5,138 bases of DNA from Verrucomicrobiales bacterium (GTDB taxonomy: Bacteria; Verrucomicrobiota; Verrucomicrobiia; Verrucomicrobiales; Verrucomicrobiaceae): positions 1-5,138 of the forward strand of contig DNXB01000093.1 of NCBI GenBank assembly GCA_003506995.1, given 5' to 3'. Positions within the stretch are counted from its first letter, which is position 1; each line of letters starts with the position of its first letter. A program made the position numbers and the translations under genes. This document shows, piece after piece, positions 1 to 4,652 of this stretch. The notes beneath the pieces were generated by a model. It did no database searches, was not told the DNA's origin, and was given only the letters and a program-made list of their open reading frames with translations.

Positions 1-24
1 CTCGACTTTGGAAAGTCGAGCTAC
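1..24 (-). repeat. REP-like palindrome with GTAG head, at the uvrA C-terminal end
   Basis: Positions 1-20 are a perfect palindrome (9-bp arms CTCGACTTT / AAAGTCGAG around GG). On the minus strand the tetranucleotide GTAG (24-21) abuts the stem directly, as in REP elements. It is translated as the last visible UvrA residues (GVARLSKVE), just after the position where UvrA proteins normally end. The element may continue beyond the window edge. Confidence 0.7.
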
Positions 25-3024
25 TCCAAGCACTTGCTTCAGATAACGCCCCGTGTGCGAAGCCTCGCACTTCGCGACCTCCTCCGGCGTTCCCGCAATC
101 ACCAGCGCACCACCGCATGCGCCACCTTCCGGCCCCAAATCAATGACCCAGTCGGCACATTTGATGACTTCGAGATTGTGCTCGATGACGATCAGGCTGT
201 GGCCTTCGTTGACGAGGCGTTGCAGCAGTTTCACCAGCAACGCGATGTCATCGAAATGCAAACCCGTGGTCGGTTCATCGAGCAGCAGCAGGCTGCCGGA
301 GCCTTGCTTCGCTTTGGGATTCGTCGGGTTCTCGATGAGATGCCCGATGAGCTTCAAACGCTGCGCCTCACCGCCGGAAAGCGTGTTCAGCGGCTGCCCG
401 AGCTTCAAGTAGCCGAGACCGGCCTCGTTGAGCATTTGAAGCTGCGTCACGATCTGTGCAGCTTTCTTTGACGACTCAAACAACGGGCTGCTGAACCACG
501 CCACCGACTCCTCGGCGGTCAAACCGAGCACATCGTGAATGCTTTTGCCATGCAGCAGGATTTTCAGCGCATGCGGCTGATAGCGGCGGCCTTCGCACTC
601 GGGGCAGGTCACATAGAGATCGCTGAGGAACTGCATCTCGATCTTCTCATAACCATTCCCCGCGCAACGCTCGCAGCGGCCTTCACCGGAATTGAAGCTG
701 AAGAAGCCCGGCATGATGCCCTGCGCCTTTGCATCCTCCGTTTCGGAGAACAGCGTGCGAATGTGATCAAACGCACCGAGAAACACCGCTGGCGTCGAGC
801 GCGGCGTGCGTGCCAGCGGCGATTGATCCACCATCACCACCTCGCGCAGATCTTCATGCCCCGTGATCTTGCTCACGCGGCCTGGTTCGTCCTCGCAGAC
901 CTCGCCACGCAGCTTTTGCAGGTTCCGGTAGAGCACGTCATGCACCAGCGTCGATTTGCCGGAGCCGCTGACGCCTGTGACGCAGCAGAACACGCCGAGC
1001 GGAATGTCCACATCGAGCTTCTTGAGGTTGTTTTGGCGTGCGCCGTGGATCTTCAGGTACGGAGTCCCGCCTTTAGGCGGTTTGGTGCTCTTGGGTGTTG
1101 CGGTGTCTTTTCCGCCTGAAGGCGGGACTCCCAACTTTCTCCGTTCCTGCGGCACAGGCACCGACTTCCTCCCAAACAAATAATCTCCCGTCAGCGAACC
1201 CACCTTCGCACTCAACTTCGACAGTGGCCCGCTAAACACCAACTCACCGCCTTTGTCTCCACGCCCTGGACCGATGTCGATGACGTTGTCGGCACTGCGC
1301 ATCACGGCTTCTTCATGCTCGACGACGAGCAGCGTGTTGCCTTTGTCGCGCAGACCTTCCATGACGCCGATGAGGCGGCCGATGTCGCGCGGATGCAGGC
1401 CGATGCTCGGCTCGTCGAGCACGAACAGCGTGTTCACCAGCGAAGCACCGAGACAGGTCGTGAGATTGACGCGCTGAAGCTCACCACCGCTCAAGGTGCG
1501 TGTTTGGCGATCCAAATTGAGATAACCCAACCCCGCACGATCCATGTAGCTGATGCGGCTGGCGATTTCATCGCGCAGCATCGCGGCGGCGTGATCGCCG
1601 TCCTTGAGCGGCCACGATTGCACCAGCGGATGCAGATCGCTCACCGGCAGACGCCACAGGTCGGCCAGCGTGTGCTCGCCGATGCGGAAGTAGTGCGCCT
1701 CCTTCTTCAAACGCCCGCCGCCGCAGTCCATGCACTCCGTGTAGGCGCGGTAGCGGCTCAGAAACACGCGCACATGCATCTTGTAGCTGCGCGACTCCTG
1801 CCACTTGAAAAAACCGCGCACGCCATACCACTCGCCGCGATTGTAAGCCTCCTCGGGATCGTCCCGCGTGCCTTCGATGAGCCATTTGCGATCCGCATCG
1901 CTGTAATCTTCAAACGGCTTGTGTATATCGACGCCACGCTTCCGTGCCGCGCGTTCGAGGTCGAGCTGCGATTCGCCATAGGTGCTGCCTTGAAACGGCC
2001 GCACCAGACCTTGATTGATGCTCAGCGACTCATCAGGAATCGCTTTCCCCATGTCGAGACCGAGCGTGCGGCCAAAGCCACGGCACGTCGGACACGCGCC
2101 GATGGGTGAATTGAAGCTGAACAAGCCCGGCGTCGGAGCTGGCAGCGTGATGCCGCAGTCCGCGCAGCTCCAATCGGTCGAGAGGTTTAAAGTTTCAGGT
2201 TCAAAGTTCAAAGTTGTCGCGCCCGCCTTGGCATTCGAGGGCGGAGAACTTGAAACTTGAGACTTGGAACCTGAAACTTCGAATGCGACAGCGACCTTGC
2301 CTTTGCCGAATCGAATCGCCGCCTCCACGGCTTCGCTGATGCGTGCGCGTTGTTTTGCTTCGAGCGTGACGCGATCCTGCACCACCATCACCTGCGCCGG
2401 CAGTTTGCGCTCGGTGATTTCATCCAGGCGCACGATCTGCCCATACAGCCAGATGCGCACAAAGCCCTGCGCTTGCAGGAAAGCCGCGAAATCAGCCGAT
2501 GCCGTGTCCTTCGGCACCGGGACGGGAAACAGAATCAGCGCCTGCTTGCCCGCGTGACCGTGCAGCAGCGTGTGCAGGATGCTCTCCGTCGTCTCCGGCT
2601 TCACCGCCTGCTTGCATGACGGACACGTCGCCGATGCGAGGCGCGGGAAGAGCATCTTGAGGTAATCATTGATCTCCGTGATCGTCCCGACGGTCGAACG
2701 CGTGCTGCGCATGTTGTTCACCTGCTCGATGGCGATGGCCGGCGGGATGCCCTCGATCGAATCCACCTGCGGCTTGTCCATGCGCTCGAAGAACTGCCGC
2801 GTGTACGGCGAAAACGTCTCCACATACCGCCGCTGGCCTTCCGCATAAATCGTGTCGAACGCCAGTGACGACTTCCCCGAGCCGCTCGGCCCCGTGATCA
2901 CATTCAGCTTCCCCAGCGGCAGATCGAGATCGATCCCCTTCAAATTGTTCTGCCGCGCCCCGCGGATGCGGATGACGTCGTCAGAAATGGGGCGGCGGGC
3001 AGTTTTTTTCGGAACACGAGACAT
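1..3024 (-). CDS. uvrA: UvrABC system protein A (excinuclease ABC subunit A), 3' end outside window
   Basis: UvrA is the dimeric DNA-damage sensor of nucleotide excision repair, a cytoplasmic ABC-type ATPase that loads UvrB. All family landmarks are visible in order: Walker A I with K51; CxxC at C134/C137; a UvrB-binding region; the first zinc module C287/C290...C311/C314; CxxC at C431/C434; signature LSGGE 511-515; Walker B D537-E538; Walker A II GVSGSGKST with K690; zinc module C784/C787...C807/C810; signature II LSGGE 882-886; Walker B II D916-E917; and GRYLKQVL, the usual C-terminal end, at about 992-999. The ATG at 3024 is chosen because RIRGARQNNLKG follows about 16 residues later; no Shine-Dalgarno sequence precedes it. 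The frame is still open at position 1 (1008 codons, against about 940 aa for E. coli UvrA). Two palindromic insertions (about 250-280 and 632-655) and a palindrome-coded tail after 999 account for most of the excess. Identification is certain; the true C-terminus is not visible. Confidence 0.97.
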   Translation of the reverse strand, partial: MSRVPKKTARRPISDDVIRIRGARQNNLKGIDLDLPLGKLNVITGPSGSGKSSLAFDTIYAEGQRRYVETFSPYTRQFFERMDKPQVDSIEGIPPAIAIEQVNNMRSTRSTVGTITEINDYLKMLFPRLASATCPSCKQAVKPETTESILHTLLHGHAGKQALILFPVPVPKDTASADFAAFLQAQGFVRIWLYGQIVRLDEITERKLPAQVMVVQDRVTLEAKQRARISEAVEAAIRFGKGKVAVAFEVSGSKSQVSSSPPSNAKAGATTLNFEPETLNLSTDWSCADCGITLPAPTPGLFSFNSPIGACPTCRGFGRTLGLDMGKAIPDESLSINQGLVRPFQGSTYGESQLDLERAARKRGVDIHKPFEDYSDADRKWLIEGTRDDPEEAYNRGEWYGVRGFFKWQESRSYKMHVRVFLSRYRAYTECMDCGGGRLKKEAHYFRIGEHTLADLWRLPVSDLHPLVQSWPLKDGDHAAAMLRDEIASRISYMDRAGLGYLNLDRQTRTLSGGELQRVNLTTCLGASLVNTLFVLDEPSIGLHPRDIGRLIGVMEGLRDKGNTLLVVEHEEAVMRSADNVIDIGPGRGDKGGELVFSGPLSKLSAKVGSLTGDYLFGRKSVPVPQERRKLGVPPSGGKDTATPKSTKPPKGGTPYLKIHGARQNNLKKLDVDIPLGVFCCVTGVSGSGKSTLVHDVLYRNLQKLRGEVCEDEPGRVSKITGHEDLREVVMVDQSPLARTPRSTPAVFLGAFDHIRTLFSETEDAKAQGIMPGFFSFNSGEGRCERCAGNGYEKIEMQFLSDLYVTCPECEGRRYQPHALKILLHGKSIHDVLGLTAEESVAWFSSPLFESSKKAAQIVTQLQMLNEAGLGYLKLGQPLNTLSGGEAQRLKLIGHLIENPTNPKAKQGSGSLLLLDEPTTGLHFDDIALLVKLLQRLVNEGHSLIVIEHNLEVIKCADWVIDLGPEGGACGGALVIAGTPEEVAKCEASHTGRYLKQVLGVARLSKVE
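1061..1131. repeat. REP-like doublet (inverted pair) inserted in frame in uvrA
   Basis: Two 20-nt units face each other: GGAGTCCCGCCTTTAGGCGG at 1061-1080 and its reverse complement with one mismatch (19/20) at 1112-1131, separated by 31 nt. Each unit contains its own hairpin (CCGCC, 4-nt loop, GGCGG) preceded by GGAG, a head motif known from REP elements. The block encodes 24 residues (632-655), rich in Pro, Gly, Lys and Thr, exactly in the uvrA frame. It lies in the linker between the first ABC half (ending SLTGDYLFGRK) and the start of the second (LKIHGARQNNLKK), where ordinary UvrA proteins have only a short basic linker. Confidence 0.85.
2189..2279. repeat. A+T-rich inverted-repeat element inserted in frame in uvrA
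   Basis: The outer arms are inverted repeats sharing AAGTTTCAGGTTC (2190-2202, and the complement of 2279-2267). Identity is 17 of the first 18 positions before a short indel. The left arm contains a tandem 7-mer TCAAAGT (2201-2214). The core has a GC stem, CCGCC 2223-2227 with GGCGG 2240-2244. The low-complexity A+T-rich arms contrast with the surrounding uvrA. The block codes for about 31 residues (about 250-280), Ser/Thr/Pro/Asn-rich, immediately before the first zinc module of UvrA, where families vary in length. It carries no GTAG/GGAG head, so it belongs to a different repeat family from the others here. Confidence 0.75.
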
Positions 3025-3036
3025 GAGGGGGCGTCG

Positions 3037-3064
3037 AGAGTAGCGATACGCCCCGAAGTGGCAA
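3037..3064 (-). promoter_or_regulatory. uvrA: possible sigma70-like promoter for uvrA
   Basis: On the minus strand TTGCCA (3064-3059, 5 of 6 matches to TTGACA) is followed after 16 nt by TACTCT (3042-3037, 3 of 6 matches to TATAAT). Transcription would start only a few bases before the ATG at 3024, giving a very short leader, consistent with the absence of a Shine-Dalgarno sequence. The -10 match is weak, so this is only a candidate. Confidence 0.2.
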
Positions 3065-3151
3065 ACGGGCGCTCAAGGCCGAAAAAAGAAAGTGCTCGCT
3101 GATGTGCGTTATACCTCGCGTCATCAGGTTTTGTGATTTCGGGTGATGAAA

Positions 3152-3166
3152 GGTGCTGGAGGCACC
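3152..3166. repeat. TGGAG-loop hairpin, left arm (outer)
   Basis: A 5-bp stem GGTGC/GCACC closes a TGGAG loop. It occupies the same place in the left arm as the 3417-3433 hairpin does in the right arm, but the stem bases differ while pairing is kept. Confidence 0.6.
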
Positions 3167-3173
3167 CAAGAAG

Positions 3174-3215
3174 GTAGCCGGTGGTGAAGCGAGCGTAGCG
3201 AGCGAGAACCACCGG
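3174..3215 (+). repeat. GTAG-headed REP-like hairpin, left arm of the large element
   Basis: GTAG (3174-3177) abuts an 8-bp perfect stem, CCGGTGGT (3178-3185) with ACCACCGG (3208-3215). The 22-nt loop contains the purine-rich repeat GCGAGCG-TAGCGAGCGAG. It is the mirror copy of the unit at 3410-3371. Confidence 0.75.
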
Positions 3216-3245
3216 TTTCTCGCACAACGGCCAAGCCCGGTTTGA

Positions 3246-3264
3246 CGCGCCCTGGAGGGGCGCG
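3246..3264. repeat. TGGAG-loop hairpin, left arm (inner)
   Basis: A perfect 7-bp stem CGCGCCC/GGGCGCG closes the loop TGGAG (3253-3257). Its right-arm partner at 3322-3340 keeps the six outer pairs and reads CGGAG in the loop on the minus strand. Confidence 0.6.
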
Positions 3265-3321
3265 AGAAAGGGGCGGGCGATCTTGGCAGGCGTGGGGTCG
3301 CTGCCCCCTGCGCTCCCCTCT

Positions 3322-3340
3322 CGCGCCTCTCCGGGGCGCG
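3322..3340. repeat. GGAG-loop hairpin, right arm (inner)
   Basis: The stem is CGCGCC (3322-3327) with GGCGCG (3335-3340); on the minus strand the loop contains CGGAG. It is the inverted counterpart of the 3246-3264 hairpin. Confidence 0.5.
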
Positions 3341-3370
3341 GGCAGGTGGGGGAAGTTTGACGCTTCGATC

Positions 3371-3410
3371 CCGGTGGTTCCCGCTCGTTCCTCGCTCCAC
3401 CACCGGCTAC
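3371..3410 (-). repeat. GTAG-headed REP-like hairpin, right arm of the large element
   Basis: On the minus strand GTAG (3410-3407) abuts the stem CCGGTGGT (3406-3399), which pairs with ACCACCGG (3378-3371) around a 20-nt purine-rich loop. Stem and head are identical to the left-arm unit; only the loop has diverged in sequence and length. The two units form an inverted pair, the arrangement called BIME in enterobacteria. Confidence 0.75.
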
Positions 3411-3416
3411 CATCTC

Positions 3417-3433
3417 TCAAGCCTCCAGCTTGA
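3417..3433. repeat. TGGAG-loop hairpin, right arm (outer)
   Basis: The 6-bp stem TCAAGC/GCTTGA closes a loop that reads TGGAG on the minus strand. Compared with 3152-3166, three base pairs are changed on both sides, so pairing and loop are conserved rather than stem sequence. Confidence 0.6.
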
Positions 3434-3449
3434 AACACACTCTTCAAAT

Positions 3450-3664
3450 TCACAAAATCTGATGACGTGAGGTATAAGCTTTGGATGGAAGTCCTTCACC
3501 CGACGAATGAAGTTGTTGGAGCAGGGCCACAGGATCGGGCTGGGCCGCTGGCCTCTCAGCCAGTGAAGCCGCACGCCGCACCACCTCCGCCTGGGAGACC
3601 TTCCAAAACTTTTGATGCGGGTGGTGGTCCCTTTGTCGAGCGCGAAGGTCGCACGATGGGGCAT
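3450..3664 (-). pseudogene. frameshifted, truncated ribbon-helix-helix (CopG-like) antitoxin
   Basis: From the ATG at 3664 one frame gives MPHRATFALDKGTTTRIKS, matching the N-terminal strand and first helix of RHH antitoxins. Around 3608 the similarity jumps to another frame, reading FWKVSQAEVVRRAASLAE (the second helix, with the typical SQAEVVRRA), then PDPVALLQQLHSSGEGL as far as about 3480. The usual spacer between IK and W is about 10 nt too short, consistent with a small deletion causing the shift. Similarity ends at SKAY, exactly where the large inverted repeat begins (3477); the second frame then stops at 3450. The C-terminal toxin-binding part is missing and no PIN or other toxin gene follows. 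A GGAGG lies only 2 nt before the ATG, so the true start may differ. In the intact family this protein is a DNA-binding antitoxin, usually paired with a PIN ribonuclease. The family assignment is from recognition, without a search. Confidence 0.6.
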
Positions 3665-3761
3665 GGCCTCCAGGTCATAACACATGCCATCACATGAATT
3701 TAATCGCAAGTGTTGCGACGTTGATGATGTAGCCGCTGAAGCGCTTGTTTTTATTAGGCTG

Positions 3762-4634
3762 CTACAATTCCGCAAGGCGTTTAGCCAGTTCATGCGCTGA
3801 TGGAGGCCGTGCCGCAGGATCATCTTGGATAGTCTCCATGATCAAATCTGCGAATTTTCCTCCAAACGGACAATTCGTTCTCGAAGGAATACCCGCAGAG
3901 ATCTTGCTTGTGGCTAAAAACCATAAGGTTTTGCCAAGTTGGAAAATGTCGGAGCGCTCGTCAACTATCACCGACTTATCGCGGGCATATTCGATTAGTT
4001 CTGGAGACGAGTAAAATACAGGCCCAACAAACTCCATGCTTCGGGTGAATTGATCCAATGGCCTTCCTGAGACATCCTCCCCCATTCGCTTCGCAATACC
4101 AAGGTCGATCATCATCACTTCTTTGAATTGACCAATCTCGCCCCAAACAAAGTTATCGGGTTTGATGTCGCGATGAATAAATCCATGCTCATGAAGATGT
4201 GCTACCGCCAAACACATCTGGCCTGCGATTATCTTCAATAGATCTGGAGCTATCTTTCCTTGGCCGAAGACAGTTTCTCGGAGGTTTCTTCCACCTGCTT
4301 GTTGAGACATCCATGGAACTGAATGACCTCCGATTTGCGTTGTACCCTCTCCAAAGCAGGTTGCGATGTTTGGATGATGGAGAAGCTTGGCAATACGAAT
4401 CTCGTTGTTGAAGCGATCTCTCCGCTGATCATCCAGGCGGCGAAGAAATTTTACGGCGCAGGCTCTTTCGAGTTTCCCAGACAAATATTGGTGAGCCGAG
4501 AAAACAATGCCATTGCCACCTCCCTTGAGAGCTTTCCCAATCTGAAACCGAGTGGTTCCATTGTAGAGCGCCGTGGGAAGATCGAATTCGCCCAACCAGC
4601 CATCGGCACCGTGTAGATCTATGTAGTTTGGCAT
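3762..4634 (-). CDS. Hanks-type serine/threonine protein kinase, single-domain, cytoplasmic
   Basis: Transfers the ATP gamma-phosphate to protein Ser/Thr. The 290-aa chain is essentially one kinase domain with no membrane segment, signal peptide or sensor domain. Landmarks (ATG numbering): Gly-rich loop GGGNGIVF 38-45; ATP lysine K62 in AVKFL; helix-C glutamate E78; catalytic HRDIKPDN 154-161 with D156 and N161; the metal site reads DLG 177-179 instead of DFG; SPE 210-212 ends the activation segment; D229 in SDIFQLG; and R276 in DDPAARP. All catalytic residues are present, so it should be active. The ATG at 4634 is preferred; a TTG directly before it (4637) is an alternative, and neither has a good ribosome site, which suggests coupling to the upstream dehydrogenase gene. 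Hand-counted 60-nt blocks give about 42-45% GC, against 65-72% in uvrA and icd, a sign of horizontal acquisition. The substrate is unknown. Confidence 0.93.
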   Translation of the reverse strand: MPNYIDLHGADGWLGEFDLPTALYNGTTRFQIGKALKGGGNGIVFSAHQYLSGKLERACAVKFLRRLDDQRRDRFNNEIRIAKLLHHPNIATCFGEGTTQIGGHSVPWMSQQAGGRNLRETVFGQGKIAPDLLKIIAGQMCLAVAHLHEHGFIHRDIKPDNFVWGEIGQFKEVMMIDLGIAKRMGEDVSGRPLDQFTRSMEFVGPVFYSSPELIEYARDKSVIVDERSDIFQLGKTLWFLATSKISAGIPSRTNCPFGGKFADLIMETIQDDPAARPPSAHELAKRLAEL

Positions 4635-4652
4635 CAAATCAAAGTGTCGTCA
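4635..4652 (-). other. icd-kinase junction: same frame, single TGA-C stop
   Basis: The dehydrogenase stop TGA (4652-4650) is followed in the same frame by CGA CAC TTT GAT TTG and then the kinase ATG at 4634. Only 15 nt separate stop and ATG (12 to the TTG). No clear Shine-Dalgarno sequence lies in between; the nearest purine run (GAAGG) is inside the last dehydrogenase codons and too far upstream. TGA followed by C is the stop context known to be leakiest in bacteria, so translational coupling, and possibly rare readthrough, can be considered. Confidence 0.6.

Larger units (their letters stand above)
3109..3477. repeat. 369-bp imperfect inverted repeat with nested hairpins (composite REP/MITE-like element)
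   Basis: The ends TTATACCTC (3109-3117) and GAGGTATAA (3469-3477) are inverted copies. The arms stay recognisably complementary inwards for about 155 nt each: GTCATCAG near the ends; a CTGGAGG hairpin; GGTAGCCGGTGGT...ACCACCGG; TTTGACGC; and a hairpin around GGAG inside GCGCC/GGCGC. The centre (about 3286-3311) has its own small GC hairpin. Arm divergence includes indels and compensatory changes, so this is an old or composite structure rather than a fresh transposon. It has no coding capacity that I would accept. Clear target-site duplications are not visible. It sits between the antitoxin remnant and uvrA, and the antitoxin similarity stops at its edge. Confidence 0.8.
3025..3761. other. 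737-bp gap between kinase and uvrA: upstream region, palindromic element, antitoxin remnant
   Basis: This gap holds no intact gene. From uvrA outwards: 84 bp of upstream sequence (3025-3108) with one weak promoter candidate; the large inverted-repeat element (3109-3477); the antitoxin pseudogene (about 3477-3664); and about 97 bp (3665-3761) between the antitoxin start and the kinase stop, in which I recognise nothing. No convincing intrinsic terminator follows the kinase on the minus strand; the large palindrome could serve as one. Confidence 0.7.

Noticed and set aside
1568..1979. Minus-strand ORFs at 1568-1885 and 1758-1979.
   Set aside because: Alternative frames of the same strand inside uvrA, low-complexity Arg-rich products, no independent start signal.
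34..2619. Several long open frames on the plus strand (for example 34-471, 535-1119, 1315-2109, 2015-2260, 2264-2557).
   Set aside because: They lie antisense to the clearly conserved uvrA frame; their translations are His/Arg/Ala-rich and show no family motifs. They arise from the high GC of uvrA.
3186..3207. GCGAGCG repeats in the hairpin loop, considered as a mini tandem repeat or CRISPR-like unit.
   Set aside because: Only two imperfect copies without spacers; better explained as the loop of the REP-like hairpin.
2940..3453. Overlapping minus-strand ORFs across the large inverted repeat (2940-3413, 2981-3403, 3124-3453) and a plus-strand ORF at 3242-3433.
   Set aside because: They read through palindromic repeat DNA and into uvrA in a wrong frame. 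The products are Pro/Arg-rich with no recognisable domain, as expected of spurious ORFs over repeats.
3109..3477. Integron attC site or retron msr-msd as an explanation of the large palindrome.
   Set aside because: No paired integrase core sites or inverse-core GTTRRRY motif, and no reverse transcriptase nearby; the mirror arrangement of REP units explains more.
3536..3569. Small inverted repeat CTGGC...GCCAG near 3550-3566.
   Set aside because: A five-base-pair stem inside antitoxin-derived coding sequence; likely chance.
3731..3751. Short GC stem followed by T5 on the plus strand, resembling an intrinsic terminator.
   Set aside because: The stem is only about 4 bp with a 2-nt loop, and no plus-strand gene ends there. 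In the kinase direction the T-run is on the wrong side.
3407..3823. 138-aa minus-strand ORF overlapping the kinase 3' end and the antitoxin remnant.
   Set aside because: It joins an out-of-frame kinase tail, the first antitoxin frame and repeat sequence. Only its MPHRATFALDKG part is meaningful, and that is reported as the pseudogene.
4199..4616. Plus-strand ORFs at 4199-4411 and 4323-4616 and a minus-strand ORF at 4250-4432.
   Set aside because: They overlap the well-supported kinase in other frames and show no motifs.
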